Below the pieces are notes generated by a model. The model worked only from the letters and a program-made list of their open reading frames with translations. It ran no database searches and was not told the DNA's origin. Below are positions 50,101-61,125 of a DNA stretch of 64,000 nucleotides, piece after piece (the first letter of the stretch is position 1; every line of letters begins with the position of its first letter). This DNA is from Lepidurus packardi (taxonomy: Eukaryota > Arthropoda > Branchiopoda > Notostraca > Triopsidae). The stretch is taken from positions 4,092,001 to 4,156,000 of the forward strand of contig JAKZAN010000004.1 in the NCBI GenBank assembly GCA_023053545.1, given 5' to 3'. Position numbers and translations under genes: made by a program.

Positions 50101-50727
50101 CTCGCATCCACTGTAACAACGAGGGTTGAGAGTGAGACTGGGCTTCTGAGCGTCGTTTCTTCGACACGGGTTCTTCAGGATCGGGTCTTTGGCTCGGAAG
50201 GGCTGATAGTATTTGCGTAATGGGGGATTTATGCTTTTGAAAGTAGCCAAACGCAAATTGCAGAGCTTCCGAACTGATGGGAGCTAACTGACCGAGCAAA
50301 ACCGCCATCCAATCCGTTCCTTTCACGCTGACAGCTTCCGTCCCGGCCAAATCATTTGCTCTCGTCAACAGTTCTAGCATTATACCATTGAAGAGTGTGT
50401 TGAAGAGGAGGTGGAACGAAGATCCAAGCAGTAACAACTTGGCAACATGGTTCAATGCTTGTTTCCTTGTACTGGAATCCCATACCTAAAATAATAAGGT
50501 TTAGTATATTGCATTTTATTACCTTAAGCTAATTAAACCATTGTAACAAATACTTTTTGTACCTGCAATTCTAAAAGTTTTGTCAAATTCTGGATTTCTT
50601 TCTGGAGAAGTGATTTGGAACCGTGGCTCTCGGTTGCTGAAGTTTGCCCACTTTTCAAGCGCCCAATTAGCAAATGTAAGTTCCGTACTAGATTAAACTT
50701 CAACGTATTCATCGGTAAGCTTTCCAT
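13032..50727 (-). CDS. MDN1: Midasin (MDN1/Rea1), giant AAA+ ATPase of 60S ribosome assembly
   Basis: Midasin is a nuclear dynein-like ATPase that strips assembly factors such as Rsa4 and Ytm1 homologues from pre-60S particles, through a MIDAS domain that grips a UBL domain. Sixty-nine coding exons join in phase from Met at 50727 to the stop at 13032, giving 5381 aa, within the family's usual 4900-5600. The order is an N-terminal region, six AAA modules, a long linker, an acidic D/E-rich tract and a C-terminal VWA/MIDAS domain. Exon coordinates are given in the sub-region entries. Introns are mostly 55-110 bp. Exceptions are 42517-43033, 25481-26434, 23821-24640 and the 14-kb intron 27564-41581, which hosts a GPCR gene on the other strand. 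The start was chosen as the only Met opening the first exon in frame, but an upstream leader exon cannot be excluded. Confidence 0.96.
14278..16658 (-). other. MDN1: midasin D/E-rich acidic tract
   Basis: Exons 16461-16658, 16166-16333, 15833-16088, 15589-15714, 14976-15533, 14717-14913 and 14278-14664 code for about 630 aa dominated by Glu and Asp, with Gln, Asn and Lys. An acidic flexible tract at this position is a family hallmark and tethers the MIDAS domain. A basic patch RSKKKKERNEGKG lies inside the last exon and could act as a nuclear signal. Confidence 0.93.
16709..25480 (-). other. MDN1: midasin linker region
   Basis: About 2,080 aa of mainly helical sequence between the AAA ring and the acidic tract, forming the stem that carries the MIDAS domain to the ring. 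Exons are 24641-25480, 23526-23820, 23330-23470, 23001-23167, 22366-22894, 21884-22244, 21607-21816, 21235-21483, 20904-21139, 20670-20840, 20293-20607, 19966-20224, 19665-19891, 19351-19589, 19073-19287, 18860-19006, 18598-18789, 18317-18528, 17964-18126, 17767-17910, 16930-17708 and 16709-16850. No motif is diagnostic alone. The assignment rests on position and an unbroken reading phase through 22 exons. Confidence 0.88.
21177..21211. repeat. poly-A runs in a midasin intron
   Basis: Two A runs of about 10 and 22 bases, separated by a short spacer, lie in the intron between exons 21235-21483 and 20904-21139. They read as poly-T on the coding strand and look like simple slippage repeats. Confidence 0.8.
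27564..33475. other. left half of the 14-kb midasin intron, upstream of the nested GPCR
   Basis: About 5.9 kb with many A/T runs. One plus-strand open frame of 176 codons (29509-30039) has biased composition and no recognisable domain, and I do not call it a gene. The stretch should contain the promoter and any leader exon of the plus-strand GPCR. I found no transposase, reverse transcriptase or terminal repeats. Confidence 0.4.
33476..36245 (+). CDS. Orphan class A (rhodopsin-like) G-protein coupled receptor, nested in a midasin intron
   Basis: A seven-helix receptor on the strand opposite to its host gene. Four exons join in phase to 456 aa: 33476-33678, 34235-34487, 34612-34925 and 35645-36245. 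The N-terminus has two glycosylation sites (N19-G-T, N24-G-T). TM1 (about 41-62) has GIVANL. TM2 is about 71-92 and TM3 about 100-123. TM4 starts at about 168. TM5 lies near 217-240. TM6 (298-319) has FWGP in the place of CWxP. TM7 ends NPVLF (356-360), the NPxxY equivalent. Canonical D/ERY after TM3 is absent: the sequence there runs TTVLND. The tail is Pro-rich. I do not recognise a ligand class. Loop 3 is uncertain: the last acceptor at 35644 fits the phase, but an extra exon near 35473 cannot be excluded. The start Met could have upstream exons. Confidence 0.8.
36246..41581. other. right half of the 14-kb midasin intron, downstream of the GPCR
   Basis: About 5.3 kb without a supportable gene. 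It holds a long imperfect inverted repeat at 36923-37009, two palindromic TGACGTCA sites at 41089 and 41232, and a 9-bp inverted repeat at 41378-41420. The short open frames scattered here look random. Confidence 0.4.
36923..37009. repeat. imperfect inverted repeat (hairpin-forming)
   Basis: GATGGATGGAT (36923-36933) is matched by its exact reverse complement at 36999-37009. Inside it GTCAGAGC (36947-36954) is matched by its reverse complement at 36985-36992. The two arms nest in register with an asymmetric internal loop and about 30 bases of terminal loop. It could fold as RNA on either strand or be the remnant of a small inverted-repeat element. Confidence 0.7.
43034..44247 (-). other. MDN1: midasin AAA5 module
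   Basis: Exons 44041-44247, 43778-43950, 43490-43695, 43303-43425 and 43034-43231. Walker A is EGSPGVGKTS near aa 1763, Walker B is WVVFDELNLASQSVLEGLN, the sensor is LFACQNPLRQGGARKGLP and the finger is RSFLNRFTQ. All are intact. Confidence 0.92.
44306..45729 (-). other. MDN1: midasin AAA4 module
   Basis: Exons 45585-45729, 45397-45507, 45019-45320, 44821-44956, 44573-44700 and 44306-44511. Walker A is VGETGCGKTT near aa 1397, Walker B is VFLADEISLADDSVLERLN, the sensor is FIGTMNPGGDYGKKE and the finger is LSPALRNRFTEIW. All are intact. Confidence 0.92.
45829..46820 (-). other. MDN1: midasin AAA3 module
   Basis: Exons 46674-46820, 46489-46621 and 45829-46425. One large exon carries nearly the whole ATPase core: Walker A GETSVGKTS near aa 1086, Walker B WIILDELNLAPSDVLEALN, the sensor FATQNPAG and the finger LSRAFRNRF. 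All are intact. Confidence 0.93.
46887..48852 (-). other. MDN1: midasin AAA1-AAA2 connecting helices and AAA2 module
   Basis: Connecting exons are 48692-48852, 48509-48627 and 48265-48436. AAA2 exons are 47985-48197, 47776-47890, 47490-47715, 47209-47422 and 46887-47072. Walker A is VGETGTGKTT near aa 679, Walker B is WVLLDEINLA, and the arginine-finger region reads LPPGIRNRF. All ATPase residues are present. Confidence 0.92.
48901..49616 (-). other. MDN1: midasin AAA1 module
   Basis: Exons 49338-49616, 49113-49276 and 48901-49030. The Walker A motif GPVGCGKTS is at about aa 336. The Walker B segment reads WLLLEDIDYAP, with ED in place of the usual DE. As I recall, this form is normal for AAA1 of midasin. 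The sensor region follows as FQLFATQR. Confidence 0.9.
49675..50727 (-). other. MDN1: midasin N-terminal region
   Basis: Exons 50563-50727, 49864-50485 and 49675-49799 code for about 304 aa before the first AAA module. The region is helical-looking and contains a basic patch KKRRSEAQ, a possible nuclear signal. I see no catalytic motif in it. This N-terminal part is the least conserved segment of the family. Confidence 0.85.
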
Positions 50728-51988
50728 TGTACCGGTTCACATTTATATTCGAGGAAACTGTAATCACACTTCCGCGTGTTTAAAATCCTAGCGTGAATAA
50801 CGTTTTACCCACGTGGGTCGAAGCGAGGAACGAGCACTGCACGCTTTCGAGTTACGGTCATTTTCTCCGCTGCTAGGTGGCAGAAAAGGCAGTTTGCTGT
50901 CCGAATCCCGCTTCGAAAATAAAGTTTGAAACAGTTCACGTAACGTTGAATGGCCGCAATGCGAGAAGTTATTTACTTGCAAGAAACGTGCATGAAACTG
51001 TTAAAAAGTGGAGACTAGTGACTTTATTAGTGCAGAACATGAATGAGTTTTCATAACTAATTAACTATGCGTAGATGCTTGAGTGATGTAGGTAACATTA
51101 AATCCATATGGGGACTTGTATTTCGAATTTTTGCGTCTAAATTATCACCAAAGGACTCATGTTTTTCGTCTTCCCTTGGCTCGAGGCCTTCGCTATATCG
51201 TAAGCCAAGTTTGTCATTTTCATGTTTGTCATTAATCATGCAATACTTAATTTGTTTTCTTAATATACTACCGAATATTATGATTTATCTGTTGTATGTT
51301 AAGGAACATATTTATATAATTAAGGGACGTATTTTTTTTTTGCTTGACACATTAGCCTGACACTAGAGAAAATTTGCTTCACTTTTTAGCTTACTTCGTG
51401 TATTCAACCAAGTTTCACTTACTTCTTTACGTTTTCGCGCCGACACGGATTCTCAATATAAAAATCCCTAACTCTTTACCTGTATGGTTTTATGGTTGGG
51501 AAAACTGCCGCGTTTTGAGTTGATGGGAGGTAGGGTGAATGTTGTATGTACAGTACCGTACATGAAAGATGGCGGCTACCTTAATCACAGCCCTCTTAAT
51601 TAGCACTTACTGCATAATGTACTGCAAAGGTAATTGTCAGAACCTTTCAAAGATCAAACGAAAAAGGGAAAAGACACAGCTAGGCCTGGTTCACATGGAA
51701 AGCGTACCCCGTTTATATTTGCAAATCTTATGTACAATTCCACGTCGAATAAAAGGAGAAACTGGCAAGGTAAAAAAAAAAATCTCACACAAACAAACCT
51801 CTCAAATTCTGATACCCCCAATTACAAACAAAAGAGTACGGATTTGCCCTTTCCTGCACACAAACTAATACTGTCGCAACAAACCCAAAGAAATGCCCAA
51901 ATGGTGCATGTGAATCGTATACTTGCTGTTTTCGCAAAAATCTCGAATCTTTTGTTATTATTTTTTTCTTTACTCAAGCGGGAGATTT
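50728..51988. other. intergenic between midasin 5' end and Brachyury 3' end
   Basis: About 1.26 kb. The left part must hold the midasin promoter, and the part next to 51988 the Brachyury 3' UTR. A plus-strand open frame from about 51634 runs into Brachyury coding sequence as antisense and lacks any domain, so it is not called. Confidence 0.45.
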
Positions 51989-54900
51989 TTACATGCCCGC
52001 AGATGGAGCTAAAGGACTCCAATCTTGGCGGGGTGAACTATTGTCACTGCTGTAGCTCTCGGACAATTCTTGTTTCTCAACCGGCGGATACAACGGCGAC
52101 GAAGCAATGGATCTCCCAGTCGGCGAGATTTGATGATGATGGTGATGGGTTAATGCATCGATTCCTGTTGGGATCCCCGCAGCGGGGGATGCTCCACCGC
52201 TGAAAATGTAATGATGAGGATGAGGTCCAGTAGCGGCTGCCGCAGGAAACGTTCCTGGGGTCAAAGGTAGCGCGAAGTTGGTCGAATCGTATGTCGCGGG
52301 CACATAGCCCGTTGCTCCCGTTGCATGGCATTGCTGAGGGACATTGTTGGGCGCGCTGGGAGCGTACATGGATTGCTGTTGATGGTGATGGTAAGAGGCT
52401 GCTTGGTGGTGAGCCATATGGGCAGCAGCAGCGGGACTAGTCACGAAATTCTCGGTCGCACTGGCAGCCGCAGGATTCATCCAAAGCGACGTGCCGTTCC
52501 AGCAGGCGTTGGGTGCAGTGTTGGCATTGGACATCATATTGTTGGATGAACAGGGCAAGCTCCAACCTCCGCCGTTAGCCGAAGCCAGACTCCACGCCCC
52601 GTTGTACATCTGGTGACCACCGCCGCCATAAGAACCTGCAGCAATAGGGAGACAACACTCAAATGAATCGTCTAAGCTTGGTATGGTCTTCTTCTGTTTG
52701 CCAGAATTTTTACAATGGAAGATAAGTGAAGATAGTAAAGTAGGGCAACTTGAGCCGGGTAACATGCGTACCACACGTGAGGAAGAATTTGAAAGGCGAA
52801 ACCGGCGAAATCTTTTTGGGTGCCTGTCATAGGATAATAAACACTTGAAGCCTAAACATCAACAGTGTACAAATGGCACGCGCCTGAGGGTGGTCTTGAA
52901 CGGATCTTGTGATAAATTGAAGAATTAATGAACCCAATTTTGGACTTTATTATTTGCCTTAAAACCTTTAATTTTTGGAATTTGAGAGAGAAGAGAAGAT
53001 TAGGTGACTGTTAGGGTTCGGAGTTTGGTGAATGGAACGCAAACATGAGCTGAAATTAGGCGTTTACCATTGATACGAGGCTTTTACGACACCCAGGTTC
53101 CGATGTTGTTCGTTGGCGCAATAACAACACAAATTCTCTACTTCCGGTCACGGCACTTTAGTTCGTAGTTTGACTCTCAGTGTGCCCTTTGGCACGACAG
53201 ATTAAGTTTAGGCTAATGTCTAAGTTCTACCCACATAAAAACGGAACAATAGGACTTCGTTTATTAAAACCAACGAAGTTGTTGCCTTGTTTTACAATTT
53301 TAAAGAATACTTCCGAATTATTCTTTAACGTACCTTATTCAATGAGCTGACTGATTTTAAAAAGTAATCAGCAGTCTTTAATACAAATCGCTTTTATTGC
53401 TTATGTGCTTTGCGAGTCTTGAGAGAATTCATTTATAGTTACATTTCCATACAAACAGTGAAGTATACGTACAAACTAGAAAATCGTAACAGAAATAAAA
53501 TAGGTGTAATTTTTTCTGAGTACCTCGTAGTTTGAGATGGTAGTATGGTTTGGTGTATATGATAACTTCTCGCATTTGAGTAAGAAAACGGGTAATTGTG
53601 TCAACTAGAAAACGATATCATGACGTATTTCGAGTTTCATATCTTAGGTAACTAAAAAGTGACAAATATATACTACCACATCCGAGTTTGCAAAGTCTAA
53701 TATCTGTCAGTTTGTGTTAATTGAACTAAATATTAACTCGTGGTACGAATCAAAATAGGAGACCCATTTATCTCTATTACGGAACCTTTTGCGTTGAGTT
53801 TCGGGAGAGGGAGGAGGAAGGTGGCTAATATCAATGGTAGGTACCGCCTTCCAACATTAGTCATTGGAAGCAAAGCCATCAAACCGTTTGTCATGCTACC
53901 ATGACTGTCCATGCTTGAAGCTTGAAGTGTAAAAGTCTCATGTAAAGGGTCACGAGACCGTTTTTCTTTTCAAAGCAGAAGTCTGTGCTAATTTGTTCAT
54001 CAAACTACCATTTGTTATCCGTTTGCAGCTGTTCTTTATGCGGAAGGAGCTCAAAGCAAGATTCTCAACTTACCGTTTGGCGAATTGCTGGTGGGAGAAG
54101 CGGATTTGCGATGAGACGGCGGGGGATAAGGCGTTGAACGGTGGTGCGGCGCTGTGGTTCCTCCATGATGACCACCTGCGTGCACCGCACGTACTTGAAC
54201 GGTTCGTACCGCACCTCCCGGTACTCCATTCGTCGGTACCATGGCGCTCGCAGAAATTCCCGCGGAGGTACTTGGTTGTAAATTACTACCATACATTTGA
54301 TGGGAATTGGCCAAATACCAAGATCCGTCTATTATGCGCAAACAAAACGAAAAGAAATAAAAGAAAGGGAGATAATAGAACAACCGATTCTGAATATGCT
54401 TTCAATGAACTCGAGGAGACTTGAGCAACAAAAAAACGAATCTACCGACACGCATAATGCTAATAAAAGGCAATGAAAAACCTGGCTTCTAGCAACTTAT
54501 GGTTCAGATCTTAAAGAGCGGCGCCGAAGGCCACAGAAACGACGAGAGCAATTCTTGGGCATATATAAAATGATAAAATTATTAAAGCTACCGCCATGCA
54601 GGCCCATTAAATTAGCAAGCAAAGGACCAATCAGATGCTCTAAAGAAAGGTAGCCGAGAAAATCGTAATAAAAAATAACATTTTTGGTGGGTTATCCATA
54701 AATAAAAACAGCGTCCGTGAGTGTGCATGCGTTCTCCTAGTAAAAAGCCATAAACGTTGCTTCAACTGGTTTTCTCCCAACTTCTTAGGACTACTAGCTG
54801 ACGAGTCTTCGGTTCTTTTGGGACGGCTGTAATCAAACCGAAATGGTTCCCCCCCACTTTTTGTCTTTGGGACCCTTTGTCAGTTTGGCTCGTTTTTTTT

Positions 54901-57673
54901 TTTGTTTTTTTGTGGTCCCAAAAGCCGATCACTTTTGTGCAAGCAGAGCGAGCCCATAAAATTCCAAAATAATAAAAAGCGAACGAAATAATAAAGAGAC
55001 AAAAAATGGTTTATGGAGGGGAACCAAAAGCAAAACCAGTAGCCTTTTTCGTAAACCAGAGGTTATGAATTCGATCAAGTTAAACACGTTACTATAGCTG
55101 CTACTGGAAACTAACATTTTTACGACTACCGACAGCCACGCAAAGAAAATATGCTGGTGACGGGGATAAAATAAAAAGGTAAAAGAGAAAACCCCCAAAA
55201 AAGAAAACTTACACTGAGAATATTGATGCATGACGGCGTGTGAATGCTCCGAATCTTGGTAACAGCTTCCAGTTCGCTCCTTCGAGTCAAGGAATGCTTT
55301 AGCAAAAGGATTGTGCTTGATTTTGAGGGCAGTTACCTATCACCAAAGGAAGGAATTTTCATGAAATGTTTTGCTGGTTGTGAACGAAAGAGGGGGTGAC
55401 GTACCTCGGGGTTCTGATAGGCAGTCACAGCAATGAATTGCGTTTCCGGAAAGGGGAACGACATGATACGTCGTTCAACTTCGATCCCCACACGCACGAT
55501 GTGAATACGAGCTTCATACTTGTGTAACGAGTTGAGCATAATCTATACAGAAACAGGAGTACTTTGAGCATTCAATCCAAACCTAGTCGTTTTATCAGCG
55601 TTTTCATTGTAGCAGCCCAATGCAAGTTCATGGAACTCGCAGTAGTAGTGAAAGGCCACTTTTTAGTCCTAATTTAGGTCCTGATCTGTTAGCGACTTGC
55701 GAGTGGTAAAGTTAACAAAATATAGAAAGGCAATGCAGCGTCACTGTGTATAATCTGTATAAAATTGAGTATCTGTCTGCATACATTCAAGGTAGTTCCA
55801 TGTAGTTCTTTCCGACAGTCGTAGTTCTTGTTTCCAATGCAAAGTGTTTTTTGGTAAACGTTGTAATTACCTTCCCCAACAGTAATTACATATTGCTATA
55901 GAAAAGTCTGTGGGGAAAATTGAAAAGGAACAATCATTTCTAGTGATATCACAGAGGTAAATTGCTGACAAGTTTCCGCCTAATTCTTCTCGATACAGCG
56001 TGAAAATTTTGCCACACCTGTTGTGGCGCGCAGGAATTATAGTGTTACATTTCTTGAGTTGTTTTGATGAGATTTGTGTCGACAAGTAATAAAATAGTTA
56101 ATGTCTTGTTCGAGTGTTCTGTGTTCGGAGGAGAGCTGGCGAGAGTAGGGTTTGGGGGTACAGTAGTTTGTTGAGGTTTTTTTCCTGACAGGGATACACG
56201 AAGCTAAATGCTACGTTTGAGACCTAGCATTCAAATCTCTAGAGAGTTTTTGAGGTCCCTTAGTTAATCTCCCATGTCTCTCAACTTTCTATGCGAAGAG
56301 GGAAACAAATGTCTACAAAGCCTGGGAAGCAAAAAAGAGGTTGTCAAACAAGCCTATGTGGTCTGCTGGTATGTGTGGCAATCCCTATAGTTTACTGTTA
56401 AGTTAATCAAACTAAGGTTTTCGGATACTTACCATGCCAGACTCGCTTTTCTTGTTGGACAACTTGAGTTTGGCAAAAGAGACAGGCTCCTTCATCCAAT
56501 GTGCCCCAAAATTGGGGGATTCATGATGCGCGTAGATGGGATTAGCCGGTGGTCTTTCTGCTTTGCCGCTTGGAATCCAGCGACCTTCCACATAACGACA
56601 CCTTCGGATCATTTTCAAAAGAACACAGAGTTAATTGAAAACAAATTGTCTTTTGCCTTCATGGGGAAACAATCTAACCTTCCTTCATTGTCGATCTGGC
56701 TGAATTCCAAGATGATCGAGTACATGGCTTTAGGATCCAAGCCCGAAATGCATACTTTGACCACTGGAAACATCCTCCTGTGAAAGTAACATAAAAAATT
56801 GGCGTTCCTTTTTAACTTGAGTTTGAAACGTAGTTTCAATTATGGCGAAGAAATTTATAATGATTTGGAAAGTTCGTTTTTAGAAATTATCCGAGGTTTG
56901 TAACCCCGATATTTGGATAGAGCGTCGGCTCTCACACTACCCTTACATTCCTTTGATTTAATTCGTGGTTGAATCATTAAGCGCACGCAGAAGAAAACCC
57001 AAAATGTGTACTATTTCCCGAATATTGTTAATCAAACTATAATTTGAAAACTACGCTTTCCCTCTCTGAACATTGTTAACGCGGCTAAATTCTTCAAAAT
57101 TCAAAGCTAAGAATCCTTGCAAAGTCAGAAAGCATTTAATAAGCGCCGATTCGCAATATTAGCGCCGATTGGCAATACTCAAAAACTTGCGGCTACAACA
57201 GTTAAGCAAATAATTATTGTGCGTAAGAAATTAGACTGAAAATGTTCTCGTTCGTCTGGGGTACTGGACTCGTTTCACGCATCGAAATTGGCGTCGGATG
57301 GAATCTTTACTATCACGCTTAATTTACAACTTCTGCATTTTGGTTCCTACCTTCCATTTTTGGTGACAATCATCTCGTTGGTTAGCTCCTGAAACTTGAG
57401 CCAGAGATCGCGGTCGTCTAAGGTGATTCTGCAATCGCGGTCCCGTTCGACCAAACCCGTGTCTTTGTTCATTCGATTAGGCCCAATTCCACCTTCTGCA
57501 GCTGTGAGAATATGAGCTTGGTGTGCATGGAGTTTATCCATATCTAAACGCATTCTTTTTCCACCCGTCCACGCTTTTCTTGCACTTTTTTCCGCCAAGT
57601 CAAGTTTTCGTTTTGAAGTCACCCAAAGCACTGCTGACCAAGAATTGTTTTGCTGCGCAATGAAAATTGTCAA
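51989..57673 (-). CDS. T: Brachyury (T / brachyenteron) T-box transcription factor
   Basis: A DNA-binding developmental regulator of posterior gut and mesoderm. Seven exons join in phase to 584 aa: 57351-57673, 56679-56777, 56433-56601, 55405-55542, 55213-55336, 54074-54328 and 51989-52635. The T-box spans about aa 85-270: [87 protein letters not shown] and [13 protein letters not shown]. These match Brachyury rather than Tbx2/3, Tbx1 or Tbx6. The C-terminal half is Gly, Ala, His, Ser and Pro rich, with [18 protein letters not shown]. The end [10 protein letters not shown] resembles the family's terminal WTPVSPPSM. The N-terminal 50 residues are doubtful: the start at 57673 is simply the first Met of the open frame, with [16 protein letters not shown] (from 57553) as an alternative start. 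Confidence 0.92.
52636..54073 (-). other. 1.4-kb intron of Brachyury
   Basis: The largest intron of this gene. It separates the Gly/Ala/His-rich last exon from the preceding Ser/Pro-rich exon. I see no additional exon or repeat in it. An intronic enhancer is possible but not visible. Confidence 0.6.
57142..57179. repeat. two-copy 19-bp tandem repeat in the first Brachyury intron
   Basis: AGCGCCGATTCGCAATATT is followed directly by AGCGCCGATTGGCAATACT, a match at 17 of 19 bases. The repeat sits in the intron between the first two coding exons. Confidence 0.8.
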
Positions 57674-59206
57674 ACGTTTTTTTTAGTAGTGATGGTTTCA
57701 CAGTTGGTCGCTGACCAAAACGTCAATCTGCTTTTGCTCCAGATGGTTAATTGTAATTGCACTCACTTTCGAATAACAGGGAGTAAAACAAGAGTCGCAG
57801 TGTTTAAGGGGGGGGGAGATAGTTGACCAGTTTCACACGTGAGTTGCCGAGCAAGAACTGGAGCAAAGTGCCTTTTCCACCTCAGTCAACCGCTGACAGT
57901 CCATTTTGGAGAAGGCGGTGGTCACGCTTTAGCTCGTTTAGGGTTTGAGTCTCGCTATGCATATGCACACAATTCTCAGCTACACTTGTTTCATTGGCCA
58001 GCGGCCAGACAGGCAACCACGCCTGGTTCCAGGTCCTGGACTCGCAGGTACCCAATCTCTCGTTGAAGTTTTCACCCGAACCACCTCACCTGGGCTGAAA
58101 ATTGACGTAGCATAGATATAATATGTCAGTTGCTCTCAAAAGTAACAAAAAATTTGCACGTTTTTCCACGTCTTTGGTCAAGGGTAGGTCATAGCTCTTC
58201 TACTGAACTATTGAAACAGCCTAATCAGAACTGAGTGTAAAAGGGAAGTCTACAGACATTTTTTTGTTTCCCTCAACTTGACAAGCTTTTAGCAAAAGGA
58301 TTACATAGTGTCCGGGAGATCAAAGGTGCCGGCTTTTATTGCTTTTGCTTGCCGAGTTGTCCCGGTTCATCCCTTGTGGCTTTTGTTGACCTAACCAACG
58401 TTTGGACAGCTTTTCAGACCCTCCACGTTGCTGTAATTGGAAAGAAAATGGGTAAAAACCTTGATTCTGCCTCAGATATAACAGTTTCTTGTTCTTTATC
58501 CTTGGTGCCTTCGAGGCGCTATGGTAGAAAAATCCAAGGATTTGGATGTCCGAGGCGCCTAGAACGTTTCAATATCAAACAATTTTGCCCCGACGCATAG
58601 TTCACCTGAGAATCGGTGGACTCTTCTTCTCGTACTCGTTGAGTTAATAAATACCGTTGAAATGTGTACAGACACTTTGTATTTCTTTTTAGAGAAGTAT
58701 TTAATTGAAATCAGTCATCGAATCGGGACTAAATTTCTAGCATTCTTCACTTTCTGTTAATTTATTATTATTATGTTGTTTAATTTTGAATTAGAACGAA
58801 AAGTTGGAAAGCAAAAGTTTGAACTTTTTATTCTGTAACCTCGGTGTGCTAAGCATAATCTCTCTTCTTCCAGAAACAATGGAAGGATTTTCTGGTAGTT
58901 TTTAGGTAAGTATTCGGAACCACTAACCGCTAAAGATGTCAGCTGTGTTTACAAATGAAAATGCCAGTGATTGATACCAATGAATGACTTGTTAACTTAT
59001 TTGTTATGGGAACGGAATTCAAATGACAGGCTCTTCAAATTAAACGTTTAATGGGACAGTATAAAAGAAAAGAAAAAAGTCCCAATAGTTTGAGCAAATT
59101 CCTTCCAAACTATTGCTTTAAGTAAAAGGGGAGTTTTTCAATTTTATTGTGGGTATCCCAAAGTTGTTTCAAAACGCATACCATCACGCAACGGGGGAAA
59201 AGGAGG

Positions 59207-59235
59207 GAGAGAGAGAGAGCGAGAGAGAGAGAGAG
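59207..59235. repeat. GA dinucleotide microsatellite
   Basis: An almost pure run of alternating G and A, broken once by a C, in the region upstream of Brachyury. GA repeats are GAGA-factor-like sites in some arthropod promoters, but length polymorphism alone could explain this run. Confidence 0.85.
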
Positions 59236-60306
59236 GATTCTATTCTGCGATGATGACGAAATTATCAATGTAGCTCATCTATATGACAGATCCGTGCTGA
59301 CTTTAAGTCGTTTTATTGTGTTGAAGCTCAGTTTTGTTACCTTTTTTTCTCTTTTGGGAGGTTTGGGAAAAGGTTTTTTGGGACAGTGGGCCCAATGAGA
59401 TAAAAACGTAAATAAAATATGAACAAGTTAGCTGGCTTCAAGCTGATTGAGCTTGGCTTTGGAATGGGAGACTTGGATTGCCATTGCATGTTAGTCCCAG
59501 GCAATTGTCGGCAAGGCAGTCCTAATTGAACGTTCTCTAGCCAACGATGATTTCTTTTTAGTTAAAAAAAAAAAACAAAAAAAAAAAAAAACTTGTGGTC
59601 CAAGAAATGAAACCGAGGAATGGTCGTTTGTAGTATAGATATATATTGCCGACCAATGGAGCTTGTCTCGGATATTCGAGATGCTTAAATGATTACAAGA
59701 GAAGAAAAGCGTGAACATGAAATGGCCCCTTTTATCGAACTGATCTATAAGACAGTTGAGCCCAATGCACAAAGCAGATGATCATTCGGAATCGGAATGC
59801 GCACGATTCGCCTCCCATCATGAATCATAAACGTAGCTCAATCCTTTTATGATAACTTTCATAATTCTTTGGATTCGCAGAGTAATGCAAATCTACAGAT
59901 CACGTATTGGTGCTACCCAATGTTGTCTATTAGAAAACCAAGACTTCCTAAGTATGCCATCCCTATAAATAAGCGACATCTTGAACTCCTCTGTCTCGAT
60001 TTTTCAGGATTTTTTTACTGTCATTTATTCACGAAAGTTGCACACGTAATTCAGTTCACGAACATTTGTCTGTCATGTCACAATTTTCTTTCTTTAGCCT
60101 TGCTAATTTTGTGTCATGACATAAAGCTGTACTTTCCGACTTCAATTGAAAACATCCAAGTCAGCTTAAAATTACATAGTTTTTTTGGCGAAACAGAAAG
60201 GCGGTAAAATCCAATTTAAGAATGTCATGATTTACAAAAGTTTCTAGCTAAATGTAAAAGCTTTAGTTCCTTATGAGTGATAAAATTTTTTCCTTCAAAT
60301 CTATAA

Positions 60307-60343
60307 CCCCCCCCCCCCCCCTCCCCGCCAAAAAAAAAAAAAG
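60307..60343. repeat. C homopolymer followed by A homopolymer
   Basis: Fifteen C, a T, a short C run, then about a dozen A. This is a simple low-complexity tract and prone to sequencing error. Confidence 0.85.
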
Positions 60344-61111
60344 TAAATCGGCTTCTCGTAAGAAATCCAGGACAATTTTTCTTGTCTCTTAAACTAACTT
60401 ATAATTTTCCCTATAAGTCTTAAGGTTAAATCAGTTCGAATAACTTGACGAACATTTCGTAACGCACTAATGTGAGATTGTTTTAGACACTCAATTTCTC
60501 TAATTTTGTACACTTCTTTGGCGTACACTTAAAAGGTACGTGCGTACAGAATTTAGTATACTCAGATGTATTATTACAGCCTTTAGAATTCTTTCAGAAC
60601 AAAAATTGCTTCCAACACAATTATGAGTGCAGAAAAAAGTTATCTCCTAATTGTTTTTTTTTCTTTTTTTCGCCAGCTGTTCCTAATAATGTACTATTTT
60701 GGCTTTCTCTTTCTTTTCACCAGTAGTCTGTCTCAATGTAATAACTGGCACGAATGCGCACAAATGAACAACTTGCGTTTCAGACAAAAGACCCATGTAC
60801 CTCAAAGTGTATGTAAGGCGGAAAAATTTACAGTGTTTGTTTTGTCATAATTCAAGGCGCCATTACGCTCTCACTATTGGAAGAAGAGACATATTGTTCG
60901 CTAAGCTCCCCGCCCCTTCCCATCATGTAACACCTGGGCGTGGAGTTGTGTATCGAGTAAAGAACGCTTTTGAAACACGAAAAGCTGTACCGGGGTTATT
61001 AAAACCTTGGTCCGGGCTTCTTTACATAGGCTACAGGCAAAAACTCTCCACAATCACATGTGCTCATACCACGAAATGGAATAAGTTTTCCCCCGTCTGT
61101 ACAAGAAGGGA

Positions 61112-61125
61112 GGGGGGGGGGGGGG
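61112..61125. repeat. G homopolymer
   Basis: An uninterrupted run of 14 G in the intergenic region, followed by an AT-alternating stretch. No role is apparent. Confidence 0.85.

Noticed and set aside
51634-52203. 189-codon plus-strand open frame overlapping the last Brachyury exon
   Set aside because: Its right part is the antisense of GC-richer Brachyury coding sequence, which often leaves an open frame. No domain is visible.
51989-57673. Tbx2/3 (optomotor-blind) as the identity of the T-box gene
   Set aside because: The T-box wording ([62 protein letters not shown]) and the C-terminal [10 protein letters not shown] ending fit Brachyury instead.
58349-58600. 83-codon plus-strand open frame upstream of Brachyury
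   Set aside because: No domain, no flanking exon with fitting splice sites, and a length expected by chance in a 5.9-kb gene-free region.
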